The notes: generated by a model not told the origin, from the sequence alone. Shown: positions 47,462 to 59,759, counted from the stretch's first letter. The stretch: DNA of 64,000 bases from Pyrus communis (GCF_963583255.1 NC_084803.1:5824121-5888120), one strand, 5' to 3'. Numbers and translations: made by a program.

Positions 47462-50400
47462 TCAGACGCTACCAGCTGCACCAGGCGTCGTTTTTGTTGG
47501 CTTCAGTTTTGCAAAGTCAACGAGGTCTCCGAATAGCTTATCCTCCGGCCTGGATGGCTTGCTTGGTGGAACATAAGATGGAGCGGAAACCTGGTAGGGG
47601 TTTTTCATACCATTACCATCTCTAACGGAAAGACCGTACATTTGCTGCTGAAGGGCATACTGCTGTTGTTGCTGTTGCTGAAGGGCGTATGCGTGCTGCT
47701 GTTGCTGAAGGGCGTAGGCTTGCTGTTGTTGATATTGCTGTTGCTGTTGCTGAAGGGCGTATGCTTGATGCTGTTGATCGTAGCCGTAGGGGACTAGTTG
47801 ATTACCACCATACATTTGTTGAGGATACATAGATGTCATCTGGCCTGCTTGAATAGCTTGTGGAGTCATACCCGTGTATGGCCCTTGGACCGGTGAAGAG
47901 GGCAAACCCAAATGATTGCTAGGACCAACCTGGTTATTGATTGCTGACAAATGGGTAGTTGTAATTGGCTGGATATACATACCTACAACCTGGTCGCTTT
48001 GAGGTCCCTGGGGATGGAAACCACCTGGTGAATTGACCACCACCTTGGTAGTAACTTGCAGTGGGGGTGGAGAGAATCGAGAACCTGCTACTGGGCTGCC
48101 ATCATCTATTGACTGAGCTTCCCAGGGAGGTGGTGGCAATGATCCACTGGTTGGTGAACCTGTCCAATCATGTGAAATGTGAGAGGTTACCTTATTCTAA
48201 AAAGTGTAAACCGAATAACATTCTTCATGGCTAATACAATCACCAATAGCAAGCACATCACTTGCACTAGCCGGGAATATAGGATTATACTTTGCTTCAT
48301 CTTCCTATATACAAAAGAATGTAAATGAAACCAAACAGTATGGAGACTGAAACACCAAAAAAGTATTGAAAAGCACACCATAACCCGGTGAAGCCGGCTG
48401 CTGCTGCAGTGGTTGTGACTGCACCATCTGACCATTCCAGGCAGGAGCAGCACCTTGTCCGAATGGAGACTGCTCATACTGTGGGACCCCCATAATTGGG
48501 GCATTTCCGTTCGGGAGAAATCCTGCTTGTGGAGATTGAAAATTCTGCTGCTGTGGGAATTGCGAGGGTGAAGGATTGGGTTGGCTGGCTGCATTAATAG
48601 GATGGGTATTCACAGGGTTCGGGACATTCTCAGTGCCAAACATGTCGATAAGAGCAAGGGCATTCTGCTGATTAACAGGAGTAGTTGGCTGTTGTCCCAC
48701 AGGAACAAGAGCCAGTGAAGCATCTGCCTTTGGTGAGACAAAGTCATCACCGCTAAGAAGATCCATCCTGGGATCGGCCTTTGCAGTAGAAGTTGAACCA
48801 TTTGTAGTTGGAGGGGCAGTAAGCAATAACTGATTAAGTGGATTAGCACCGGAACCGGAACTTGAGGCGGATCTGCAAAAAAATTCTGGCATTACTATTT
48901 TCAATGGTTAACAAACACCAATGGATTAGTCACCATATATTGCAGTGACTGTGAGTGCATTAAAATCCTAATTACCTCCCATCAGGCTGTTTGCTGTCAT
49001 TTCCAGTGTCAACTAGAGGACCACCAACATTTACAAGTGCTCCGTTAGCTGCAGGCTTGGGTTTATCCGGCTGAACTGGATTTCCAGAAGCAATGGCTTC
49101 ATGTTTGGCTAGAAGACGTTGCAAGTCATCATTCAGCGCCAGCCCTTGACACAGAAGTGATTCATCCCTAACAAATAATAAGTAAAGAAATGGGCAAAAA
49201 TTGCCATGGCAGTTACACATAAAGAACATAAACATAAGGAATCCTTGACACAGAAGTGATTCATCCCTAACAAAAACCTTTACTAAGTAAAGAAATGGGA
49301 AAAATTGCAGTGGCAGTTACACATAAAGAACAGAAAACATATCAATATAACCTATAATTATCATTCAAGCAAATCTTACATGGATGATATTAAAGAACCC
49401 GGATAAACATCTAGATCATATTTAAACTTCACTTTAAAAGAAAATTTCCATCATAAACGTCTACATCATGCCTATACCATATATTTATACACACACATTT
49501 CGTTAAAAAAAAAAAATTGAAAAGAAAACCAACTCCCATTTAAGGTCTTTAAATAGGGCTTGTTCCTTTGTTCGTTTAGTTTGTTACAGAGCAAGCATCT
49601 AATGCTCAGACATAATTTCAAGTTTTTATATTTTTTATTTTTATTTTTTTGGAAACTAATTTCAAGTTTTTTATTGGCTTGAATGATTATATCACAATAT
49701 AACATACCAGACTGTTTTGAAAGTCACAATAACGTATATTTCCTACAAATAAAAAAAAAAAAAAAAAGATTTGGAATTCTGTAGCATATTAGTTCAAAGG
49801 AACCTATATCATGCCATAAAATACAAGTCACTTTTTGTTTAACAATCTTCCTCACCTTCTTAAAACTTCTATAATTACTTAATTTCTTGTTTTCTTATTT
49901 AACCAATATGATCAATAATACACAAATATAAACCATGCAACAAAAAGAGCCAATACAAAATAGGCAACTGCCTTTTTTTGTGGAAAAAAGAAAGGAAAAG
50001 AAAGGTGGTTGGGAATATAGTTGTGGCCTTACGCAGTTGAGTTAACAAGGTGTACCACTCTCTGCTTATATGTACGGCACTGGTCAACCAAATCAACAAT
50101 CACCTCCTGTCTAAGCCCCTGCAAATTGAAAGAAAACTTGAGCAACAAGTAAATGGAGATTGAAATTATGATATTCAAGCATCTTCCTCACTGCACAGTT
50201 CCTTATAGATGAAACATCCAGCGTGATAGAGATCCAAGTAAATTCAGCTTAGGGGGATTTAAAATTTTTCTTCTCTTTATTAACATGTTGTATTATCCAA
50301 ATCTATCAAACGACTTGAAAAGGGCATAGTAATATTACTTCAGCTGTCATCATTTAATCAATATCACATTGTAAATTTGTAATATTATTTTCTATATCAA

Positions 50401-52259
50401 AAACGATACATTTACCTCTTTGTTATCTATTGCAGTTAGCATTTCGGCCAGGACATCCATGATACCCCGTGCATTCTGAATTTCTGTCAAGCTAACCAAA
50501 CAAAAAAAAAATCAATTAAAATATGAGATACACACACACATACTGCATTATTTCGATGGCTGCTCACTATAAAGAAATAACAGTTTCCTTCTAATTTGGA
50601 ATTTCTCACTGCTAAATTTCTTAGGATAAACCATTCAGAGCATTAAAATGGGAAACACCCAGTCTGCAAGGTTGAAACTTGATACATCCCACCCATCAAA
50701 TATGCAAGTAGAAGCAACACCAAGCTTTGTCATCCAAAACCAAATTCCTGACTTGCATTCATGTCTCATCAAGGATGAAACATCAGTTGCATTGAACCAC
50801 ACAGGACAGCAAGACCAAAACAAAAAAAAAAAAAATCCCCTTTCACCATAAAGACCTAGTACATTCATACTTCCACCATACCATTGTATATTCATACTTA
50901 CATCATAGCTTTTACTCTTAAATGCAACGGTCTAAAGATGCCAATAAAGCCTGCCGTATGTAGCGAAATTCCTATGTGATTGGATCACTAACATGCATAG
51001 AAAAAGAATCTCATAGAAGTTTTGACATCATTCAATCAGAACAAGGAGGAGTTACATGTGCACCTCAAGGTTGGGAACTCAGCCTCTGCAGAAGGCTCAG
51101 CTACATCTCTCGGACGATCTGGATTTTGCAAATTCTGAGGAAATGCTGACAATGGTTGTGTCTGGGGTGGTGTGAATACAGGCGCAGATGATTCAGATCT
51201 TTGAGGGAATACTGCTCCAGAACGCTGAAGAAATATTTTGACTCAGACAATGTTGAAGATTCAAGCACTAAAACAGAATATAAGCAATGAAATAACAATT
51301 TGACACTGATTATGTAATATGAATGCTTCTCATATTAAGTTTTAACAATAAAGTTGTTTTATTAATTGAGAATTGTTCTTGATGAACATACCAACAAATC
51401 CTGGTATGCAGCATAGTATTGTGGATATCTTGCTCTCGGTCCCCCAAAAGCTTCTTGCCAGGTATCTATCAGGATCAATATCTTCTCTTTGACATGATAG
51501 TCCGGCTACAATTTGCATCATAAATACTATGAGAAAACTTAAATAGAAATGAAAGTGATATTGTATAGCACTAACAAACAATCAGACTGCTGGAGGGGTA
51601 TATGCTACCTTCTTTTTTGCTATTCTAACCATATCATGGAGGAGGTCTTTCTCTGCTACATGCATATGAACAATGTCTCCACAATTCTTTATTATTGTTT
51701 CCAACAGCTAGAATGTAGCGAACAGACGAAAATAAAACCAATTTAGACCACTGTAATAAAATTTCGTTAACAATGACAAACAATGTGAATATACAAATGG
51801 CATCTACAGCAGAAAGGAATTGAACATAAAGTTCAGTGAAATTTGCAGTACACCATCAACTAGTTTTTTTTTTGTGCATAGAAACTCTAAATCTGCCAAC
51901 TCTCTAGACTGCTGGATCTAAGCCATTCATCTCTTTTCACTTCTATGAACTGAGTATAAAGTATAAACACATGAGAGTAATCCGCACGGGAACATGTCCA
52001 TCTTACTAAAATAAATTTCTGTTTTCACACTGTACAAAAATTTCACCATGATTTGTTCCATACGAGAGTAGCACTGGTATTAAAAATCCACTAGGCATAC
52101 AACAAGAAATGTAAGTAAAGATCTATCATAATACATCAAAACTCAATGATTACTTGACCCAAATAGGGAAGAACATAAAGCACTGACAAACATACAATGA
52201 CAATACAGAAATAAGATACACCATCTTAAAAGCAAAGGCATTGCTCATAAATAAAAAAA

Positions 52260-52316
<57 letters not shown>

Positions 52317-53610
52317 TACAATGACAATACAGAAATAAGATACACCATCTTAAAAGCAAAGGCATTGCTCATAAATAAAAAAAACATACACACACACAAA
52401 CGCATCCATTAACAAGTTTTACCGTAAGCTGAAGGAAACAATAACACAACTCAGCCCGTAAATATATGGCTAATTAAAAGACAAGTACACTAATCAATAA
52501 GAGTCCTGGGACTAAATTTTTTTAGGTAAATAAAGTATAAAATTTAAAGAAATGAAAAACAATGCACTGAAAACAACAAGGATTGATAGCCAAATTGGCC
52601 ACTTTACTTAATTAAAATGAAACAGTTCCATGAAGCTTACTGTTAAGGCAAGAAGTTGAACTTTTGAATTCTTACTTCCAAGGCGCTTCTTTATACCTTT
52701 AACAACATCCTTCGCTTGCCTGATTTATGAAACCAAACAGAGGGTTTGAATCTAGGTAATCTTCAACAAAAAGATCCAATCTAGAGAAGCATACATCCAG
52801 TTAGCTCGTGACAATAACTAAAATCAGAAGCACAACACTTGATACGAACACAACAGGGTGAAAAAGGCATTCTCGTGTCTATCCCGTCTAACATGCTTTG
52901 TGTACATCCTAAATAACGAAAAAGAATTAGCAATTAAGTGCATCATTTGCAGCTTTGGCATTCCGAACAGTCAAAGCAACGTCTATGGCTTGTTTATGTT
53001 GCCTCCAAACCTATGGTATATGCTTATTACTACAAATATACAACGAGCATTACTAATCACTCCTACAATTGTAAAATATTGAGCTCAATTATACACACTG
53101 ACCAGTAATCAGTCAAAAAACCATTAAAAATGCATCCAATTAATTAACATTTCAGCTGACCACATTCAGAAAGATCCAATTTATGACATCATACGAACCC
53201 GCGCTCACAATCGAACGCACTAAATCGCAACCATATCCAATTTTACAAACAAAATTGTAATAAATCGCCAGAATTTGTTATTTTTTATCCTTTCCTATCA
53301 TTTTTTTTTGCACTTCTATCCTCGAATTCTCTCAGCAACAAAACACAAAGTTAACTGTTCGATCAAATTCAACCAACATCTTCACTCCCTCTTTGATTCA
53401 AAGTATACATATATATCATCACAAACACATCAAAAACATAGTTACCCCAAAAATGATGCAAGGATCAAGCTAAACAAAAAAGAGAGTTATAATCGAGTGC
53501 GACGCATACACAGGGTCGTGGTTGCATATGTCACAGATTTCGAGGTTCATGGCCCAATCAGGACCGATAAGCATGTCGCTCGTGGCGCGTTCCACCATAT
53601 AATTCACCAT
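47462..53610 (-). CDS. TOM1-like (TOL) protein: VHS and GAT domains, ESCRT-0-like ubiquitin receptor
   Basis: Ten exons on the - strand join in frame: 53610-53510, 52719-52641, 51707-51609, 51505-51392, 51224-51064, 50491-50416, 50118-50033, 49167-48976, 48872-48379 and 48159-47462. They give 699 aa, similar to the long Arabidopsis TOLs (TOL6, TOL9). The VHS domain is at about 5-135 ([15 protein letters not shown], then [29 protein letters not shown]). The GAT domain is at about 181-270 ([42 protein letters not shown]). The tail is long and disordered, with MDLLSGDD and LIDMF, which resemble clathrin/adaptor motifs, and Gln-rich repeats of AYALQQQQ near residues 560-610. TOLs bind ubiquitinated plasma-membrane cargo and pass it to the ESCRT pathway for vacuolar degradation. 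The start chosen is the first ATG ([10 protein letters not shown]). The exon 1 junction gives Val where relatives often have Gly; the splice site there (CCTGT | GTATGC) is slightly unusual. Confidence 0.92.
49144..49340. repeat. 99-bp tandem duplication covering the exon 8 acceptor of the TOL gene
   Basis: The block 'ccttgacacagaagtgattc' through 'agttacacataaagaaca' at 49144-49242 is repeated from 49243 with few changes. The upstream copy (in transcript order) carries a second AG acceptor and about 20 bases of the start of exon 8. The second copy differs by an inserted 'acctttact' stretch. Confidence 0.85.
52190..52402. repeat. 124-bp duplication with (CA)n in TOL intron 2
   Basis: The segment from 'acatacaatgacaatacaga' to the CA run is present twice, offset by 124 bp. 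The first copy ends in a long (CA)n at 52263-52312, the second in a short one at 52384-52400. Confidence 0.85.
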
Positions 53611-53750
53611 CCCTCCTGCTCTTCCTCCGCCCGAAAGTCGCCGCCGCGATCCGAATACCACACCCACCGGCCTCCGATTGCCGCCAAATCGCAGAAGACT
53701 CCAAAAATGCGACGGAATCTTTCTTCCGGCGTCTCTCTCTCTAGAACTGC

Positions 53751-53789
<39 letters not shown>

Positions 53790-53889
53790 GACTGTTCCTC
53801 TGTGTGAGAGATCGCTGGCTTCCTCTTTCTTTTCTGTTGTTGAGGCACCGAATTGTTTTCCTTTTTCCTTGAACTGTTTATCGGGGATG
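53611..53889 (-). promoter_or_regulatory. TOL 5' leader with (GA)n tract
   Basis: Upstream of the ATG on the - strand lies a pure GA run (CT on the + strand at 53756-53788). The Arg/Glu ORF across it is an artefact of the repeat. Confidence 0.55.
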
Positions 53890-54614
53890 GAAGTAGATTT
53901 GACAGGCCAATGAGGTGAGGACACGTATTGGAAGTTCGGAGATTCGCGTGCCGTGGGGTGGTTTGTGGTGTACTTGTTGTGCACCGTTTGCTTGGCCTGC
54001 CTTTTTTCATCAACGGTTGACTCTTTAATTCTGTTATCTTTGTGTCACCGACTTTCCATTTGCTTCTTTTTTCTGTTTTTTCACCCATGACAACATCTTT
54101 TGTTGCAATTTTGACAAATGACTTCAAAATTATCGCGGCTCAAAAATTCAAAGCATGGTGTAGTTGTTACCTAAGCCAGGGCTCAACGGACGGATGCCAT
54201 TGACCAAAAAAACAAATGACATGCCTACGTTATTTTTTAAATATTTTTAGAGATAAAGGGGTTGACCTGTTAGACAATAAAGAGTCTGAGCTCTTAACTC
54301 GAGTTTGAATTTTCATGAATATATTTTTTTATGTCACGCTATGCTATAAGGAAGAATGTTAGTTTGCCATCACTTTATGATAGGATACCTTTATTTAAAA
54401 TAAAAATAACATTTTTTTAATAATATTGACCCATTAATTTAACGACATAATGATAATCCATTATTTAATTAAAAATGGACATTGGTTTTATCCACAGTAC
54501 CAAACATTTTCACCAAATAATGTTTATTCAAAGGATAATGCAAGATTAATCAGTATTTAAATACTAATTCAATCATCAACAACCACGTTAATTTACAAAA
54601 TATGATTTTAGTAG
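53890..54614. other. Intergenic DNA upstream of the TOL gene
   Basis: AT-rich; no gene, repeat or RNA recognised. It probably includes the TOL promoter. Confidence 0.45.
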
Positions 54615-54660
54615 ATGATATTCCGCATTCCCCTAATAAGGTTTTCCTATGGAATTCCGC

Positions 54661-55140
54661 ATTTTGAAAACTCTAATTTTGTACCATGGCTCGACAAAGC
54701 TCAACAGGTCAATCTGCCCACGCATGCAGCTCCTCGCAATCCTATCCAACATGAAGCTGTGAGCTCTGATGCCTCCAGTGATCACAACTCCAAGCTTGTC
54801 CAAGATGGTACATCGCTTGCGTTGAAGTACTTAGAGATCCAACAACGTCGGCTTGGAAGCGCTGTGATTCCTCGACCACCTTTCGTGCTTTCTTTCTCAG
54901 CTAGAGGTTCTCAAGCTCACTGGCGCCCGGTAGTACCGGGCATATATACGAGTACTTCCTACATTACCAAACCTCAGGCATTATTGATAGAGAGACTGCT
55001 GTTAACCTGGAGAAAATTGTTGTAAATCCCGAAGATAAATGGCGTTATTCGTTCATCGACCACAATTGGAATGAGCACAGGCTGTTGGAGAAAGTAGAAC
55101 TGGCAAGAGACCATGCTATGAAGGTGCTTAAATCTGCAGT
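54661..55140 (+). pseudogene. Unidentified protein-coding fragment with a +1 frameshift
   Basis: The first part (from about 54670) reads FVPWLDKAQQVNLPTHAAP, later SLALKYLEIQQRRLGSAVIP and ends near RPVVPG. From about 54937 the coding look continues in another frame: HIYEYFLHYQTSGIIDRETA, VNLEKIVVNPEDKWRYSF and ELARDHAMKVLKSA, ending at a possible donor-like boundary. I do not recognise the family. The codon use and residue mix look like real protein, and the frame change near 54935 plus missing ends suggest a degraded or captured exon set. It could instead be one intact exon pair with a splice I failed to see. Confidence 0.45.
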
Positions 55141-55428
55141 AATCTTTATACATTAAACACTGAAAAATATATTGACATTCCATATAATAATACATCACAG
55201 CAGTTTTGGCTTGTTAACAGTAAAATAAAAACTCTGACTGGCTTTTACGACAGCACCGAAATAAATTTTATCATAACTAAATCGCCCTCCTTGAACGGTT
55301 GATCCTTCGTGGTTGAGAAAAGGATCCGGACAGAGCTCCGTGTACAGGACACAAATGTGGCAGTTGGGTAATGATAGATTTCTGACACTTGAAACTTCAA
55401 CAGAATTGAAATGTCAGCTGGTGCCGGC

Positions 55429-57488
55429 TTAGTAAGGAATAGGTGCTCGGACAGAAGGCGGGCCGGATTTCATGTCCTCAATAATAAGATTCAGGAGAAT
55501 CTGGGTCAACGAGCCTTCTTTACCTGTGTAATAAGCTCCAAAAGTTTCATTAGGCAACATTTGAAAATAGTAGTTAAAAGAAAGAAACACATCAAAAGAA
55601 AGCACAGGGCGGACATTTGGTCGGTCATTCATTCGGTTAATTTATGTTCAAAGTTACACAGGATGGAGATAAGTTCTTACCATCCCCAATGATCTGCTCG
55701 TCCCACTGCACTACAGGGCGGACGAGAATTCCACTGCCAATAAGCATCATCTCATCTGCCTTCTTCCCTTCCTCAACAGTCACATTGTCTACTCTTACTC
55801 CCCGAAGCTTGCCCTCCCCCACCAGCCCCTCTGCAAGAGCCAAAACTCTCCTCGCTGTGCACCCACTTAGGATTTTGTCAAACTGAGGCATCACAAGTTC
55901 CTTCTCTTTTGTAACAAAAGCCACATTCATGTTAGGCCCTTCAGCGATGAATCCATCTCCGTCCAGCCATATGGCTGCGAATGCACCCTTTTCTTCAGCC
56001 TCCATCTTCGAAAGCACATTTGGAAGATAATTCACACTCTTCATGGTTGCAAATTGGGGGGGTTTTATTGGGATCGAAGAAGTTACTACTTTAATTCCCT
56101 TCGAACTAAAGGGCGATTGATCTTGGATCACAATAGCATAAAGCGATGGCTGATGGCAGCCAGATGGGGATAACTGAAAATCACCCGGTCCTGCTGAGAG
56201 CCAGTATCTCAGAGATCCTGTTTTGCACTTGGAAACACTCACAGTTTGTAAAAGTATCCTTCTTATGGTTTCCCTATCAAATGGCAGGTCAATTTTCGCC
56301 ATGGATGCTGACCTTAAAATACGGTCAAGGTGCTGGTCCAACTCGTAGAGATATCTTCGATGCAGAGAAGAGAGAACAATAAACAAAGTTGAACTTACTG
56401 AATAATTCACATCTTAAAAATTACAGCACTGAAAATCTGTGTGTGCGTGTGTGTGTGTGTTAAGATCATACAAATTTTCAAAATCCATGTTCGATGTTGA
56501 ACAAAAATTATCCAGACATTAAAAGGCCAAACTCACTAACCCATCCTTTATAGCAGCAGTGTCGAAAACACCATGCCCTCTGTGGACCATGTGGTCATCA
56601 ATGGGAATCACCATAGCAGCTGGATCCGTCGTAATTCCTCCGAAAACGCTAGAGTACATGGCGAGAAATTGTTGCTTACCATTCTGATTTTCGCGGTGTG
56701 CTTTTAGCCTTTCAATTGCCTTTCTACATAGAAAAGTTCAAATATCATAAAACAGAAGTAAAAAAAAAAAAAGTCTTGAACATGGATATTTAGTAATTAG
56801 TACTAATCTATGAAGTCTGAACTAATCTTTTCCAGAATCAAACAAGTCTCAAACTTTACCACACTTCATCGCAGAAAATAATAACTCAAGACACCAATTA
56901 ATATTTTTTTTACTTATTTCGCTGTACTTTTCTAACTTTTACTGCAAGCAAAGAACTTTAAGAACAGTACTGAAGCATAGAGTACTATATGCACACCCTA
57001 TGTAATTATGTCCGTTGATTTTTCTTTCGTTTATTGAATCCAAGAACATAAACGAATACGGGTGTGCAGAAGAGAAAAGTTCATGATTCAAAGGCGAGAA
57101 GGTGACCTCTGTGGAAGTCAACTGTGGAACCTCAGAGACTTGGATCCCATAATCTGGCACAACCAATATTGTCGTTGTTAGTGTTCTAATCATGAACTTA
57201 TATGTGAGTACTAGAGTTTTTTTCAAAAAAATTCGACACGTTTATAAAAGCGACTATGAACAGAAGTGCTTCTACGAACTTACCGGACACAGCTTTGGTT
57301 CGGTTCGACCTTCTGATGGGCCTCATCTCTCCGGCTCCGAACGACCCATGTTGAAAATTAAGCAACCCATGTCCGGAAAATAGATGATTTCGTGAAACTA
57401 CGATCAAACCCCTTGAATGGCGAGCTGGGTTTATGGGAAAATGCTGGGTTTGCGAGATGGGTTTCGGGAGAGACGGGAGGGAAGCCAT
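55429..57488 (-). CDS. DAAT: Class IV PLP aminotransferase: chloroplast D-amino-acid aminotransferase / ADC lyase
   Basis: Five exons on the - strand join in frame: 57488-57284, 57153-57107, 56719-56541, 56354-55681 and 55523-55429. They give 399 aa. The first 60 residues are Ser/Arg-rich and low in acidic residues, fitting a plastid transit peptide. The fold-type IV domain begins near QFLAMYSSVFGGITTDPAA and DHMVHRGHGVFDTA. The PLP-binding Lys is about Lys249 in TMKSVNYLPN, and the conserved Glu is in FIAEGPNMNVAF. The end, MKSGPPSVRAPIPY, matches the Arabidopsis At5g57850 family. Members convert 4-amino-4-deoxychorismate to p-aminobenzoate for folate synthesis and also transaminate D-amino acids; which activity dominates here cannot be read from sequence. 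Exon 2 is short and its acceptor (GCCAG before ATTATGG) is the least certain junction. Otherwise intact. Confidence 0.9.
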
Positions 57489-58232
57489 GGAAGCGATCGG
57501 AGTGAGCTCTGCGAAAACGAAGACGTCTATCGATGACTGAGCTTAATACTGGATCGAAGGTGGATCCTGCCTTTACATTTTTTATTCCTCGTGTATTACC
57601 ACCACGGCTTAAGGTGGCGCGTGGAGTGCACACTCCGGGGTTTAAAGGATAGGTTTTGAGCTTGGAAAAGATCATGTGTATAACTTGGAAAAAAAAAAAG
57701 AAAGAAAAAGTTTTAACGAAAAACTACGATACTGTTAACTTTAACAAATAAATTATATTTTAACATTAAAAAGTCAATCCTGGTACTATTTACTTTACCC
57801 TTTATTTTTTCCTTATCGTCAAAATTCAAAGTTTTCAAGCTATTTTTATTAGTTTTCCAAAAAAAAAAAATACTACTACATTTCGTTAAAATCATATTTC
57901 TGATCGTTTGGTATTTCCTATCTAAATTCAACTTTTTATGCGATCAATTACTTTAATATCATGCGTGATTGCATTTCATTCAAATCAGTTGAAATGACGT
58001 GATAATTATATTTCTTCTCTGCAAAATTTTTTTGACAATCACAAAATGACAACAATTCTTTTGAGTTTTTAATGAGCCATTTCAAAGTATTGTATTAAAA
58101 AATCAAAAGATGTCAAGGAAAAATGAAGGCTTCTTGTTTCTTCTAATGGATTTATGCCAATTTTTTAATGGATTGACGTCATTGTGCAAATTAGCTTTTG
58201 GCTTTTTGTTTGATAGAATCTATGAAGCTTTA
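57489..58232. other. Intergenic DNA upstream of the aminotransferase gene
   Basis: Holds the promoter of the - strand gene and the dispersed repeat at 57708-57858. No other gene or element is seen. Confidence 0.5.
57708..57858 (+). repeat. Dispersed repeat, copy 4 of 5
   Basis: Contains 'agttttaacgaaaaactacg', 'aaaaagtcaatcctggtact' and 'tttttattagttttcc'. It lies in the probable promoter of the aminotransferase gene. Confidence 0.75.
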
Positions 58233-58983
58233 CAGCAACTCCACTGTTGCAAAGGCTCTCTCGGACTATTCGCTATTTAATCAATTCAGTGAATAGTAAT
58301 TGTTCTTAATAAATAGTAACTATTTTTGCATCTCCACCCCTACACTAAATAGTCATGGCAATAGGCAATAATATCTTAGTATTTTTTTATTTATAATTAA
58401 TATTATATTATTAATTTATCTCCGAATCCTCCTCCTTCTTCCTTCTTCTCTACAGATTTGGTTCTGCTTCTTCTTCAAATCTTTTTCTTCAATTATGCAT
58501 CTTCTTCTTCACTTCCTTTTTCCTTCTTTGTTTGTTTATCGAAAAACTTCTTCTTCAATTATGCATCTTCTGCATCTTCTCCGACAACCATTTATGAGGA
58601 AGTCACGACGCCGGCTTCGGGAAAGCACGACGCCGACTCCGGGAAAGCTCATGATGCCTACTTGGCCTTTAAAGAAGACGAATCCGAAGGCTCTGGTGGG
58701 TTTGGGACCGGAGAGGATCCTCTCTGCAGCTTCCAAGAACGACGGAGGTCGAGTAGCTGTAAGGTTGAGGCCCAAAAATGTAGAGGAGATGATGGATGAC
58801 GTTGCCCAGACGTCAGCCTTGCATCACGTGGCCTTTGGGCTCTTGGGCTGGCAACTCCTGCCGGGCCCCTCCCTCGGGCCTGCTCGGGCTCGCTCGCCAA
58901 CACACGCTGGGCTTCATCACCCGGCCTATTTGGGCCTGTTCCTGTGCCTGTCCCTTGGGCTGGAGCACACGGTGCAAGTGCTT
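58233..58983. mobile_element. Harbinger-like non-autonomous element carrying host coding sequence
   Basis: The element is 751 bp. The left end CAGCAACTCCACTGTTGC partly mirrors the complement of the right end, AAGCACTTGCACCGTGTGC. TTA lies on both outer sides (58230-58232 and 58984-58986), as expected for PIF/Harbinger insertion. The interior includes a GC-rich block (58590-58960) that reads as coding sequence and contains a kinesin motor fragment. The TIRs are diverged, so the exact ends are moderate confidence. Confidence 0.55.
58735..58800 (+). pseudogene. Captured N-terminal fragment of a kinesin motor domain
   Basis: The frame reads KNDGGRVAVRLRPKNVEE, then MMDD. The core VAVRLRP followed by (R/K)N and acidic residues is the first beta-strand of kinesin motors and closely resembles plant ARK (armadillo-repeat) kinesins (GRVRVAVRLRPRNAEE). 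Nothing of the P-loop or the rest of the motor follows, so this is a scrap, not a gene. It lies inside the TIR element at 58233-58983, which suggests capture by the transposon. Confidence 0.6.
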
Positions 58984-59135
58984 TTAACGAAAAGCTCTGG
59001 TACTGTTTATTTTAACGAAAAATCATATTTTTATACTAAAAAATCAATTATAATACTATTCACTTTACCTTTTATTTTGTCATTATGGTTAAAACTTAAA
59101 GTTTTCAAACCATTTTCATTAGTTTTTCTTAGAAT
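58984..59135 (+). repeat. Dispersed repeat, copy 5 of 5
   Basis: Begins 'tttaacgaaaagctctggta' directly at the right end of the Harbinger-like element and ends 'tttcattagtttttctta'. Confidence 0.8.
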
Positions 59136-59759
59136 GTAACTTTTGTTTTTATTTTCTTAAATAATATATATATATCAAAAAATAGGATAATAAATTGGCT
59201 TTAAATTCGTAATTTATGAAATTTGTTTTAAATATTTATTATTTATGCGCAAAAAAATATTATTAACTGTAATATTCAATGACAAAAATTAAATTTTATT
59301 TTCGAAGTATGGTTAGTGGACTCACCATTTGCAATAGGATGTTTCTTGTACCTAATTAGACAAATTATTATAATATTTTTATAATTAGGCCAATCATAAC
59401 CTAACGGCCACGGCCTACCAAGTTATCAAATTTTCAGCTAACCAAAGCGGTTGTGAAGTGTACGCGCCACCACACAAACACCCGCCAAATCCCGATTGCG
59501 TAAAAAAGGTGCTGACTTGCTGATCATATCTGAAAGCAACAACACCGACTTCTCTCATACGTTTCACACTTGCAAATTAGGGTTTTTGAAAATTCAAATT
59601 TTCAACCCACGAACTTGGATCAAGAGCCCCAACATTTGGGGTAATTGAAGAACCTAGGGTTTGCTCGACCAAACTTCAATCAATCATCACTACAAAGAAG
59701 CAGAACCTAGTTTGTTTCTGTATCCGATTGAGCTAGGGTTTCTTGAACTTGGTTCAAAA
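59136..59759 (+). promoter_or_regulatory. Promoter and 5' leader of the four-TM protein gene
   Basis: AT-rich up to about 59440, then GC-richer leader sequence. An in-frame extension upstream of the chosen ATG exists (from 59661, no earlier in-frame stop close by) but reads poorly. Confidence 0.4.

Noticed and set aside
58458..58799. 113-codon ORF in the Harbinger-like element
   Set aside because: It lies in a different frame from the kinesin-like segment and is Phe/Ser-rich from a CT-rich tract.
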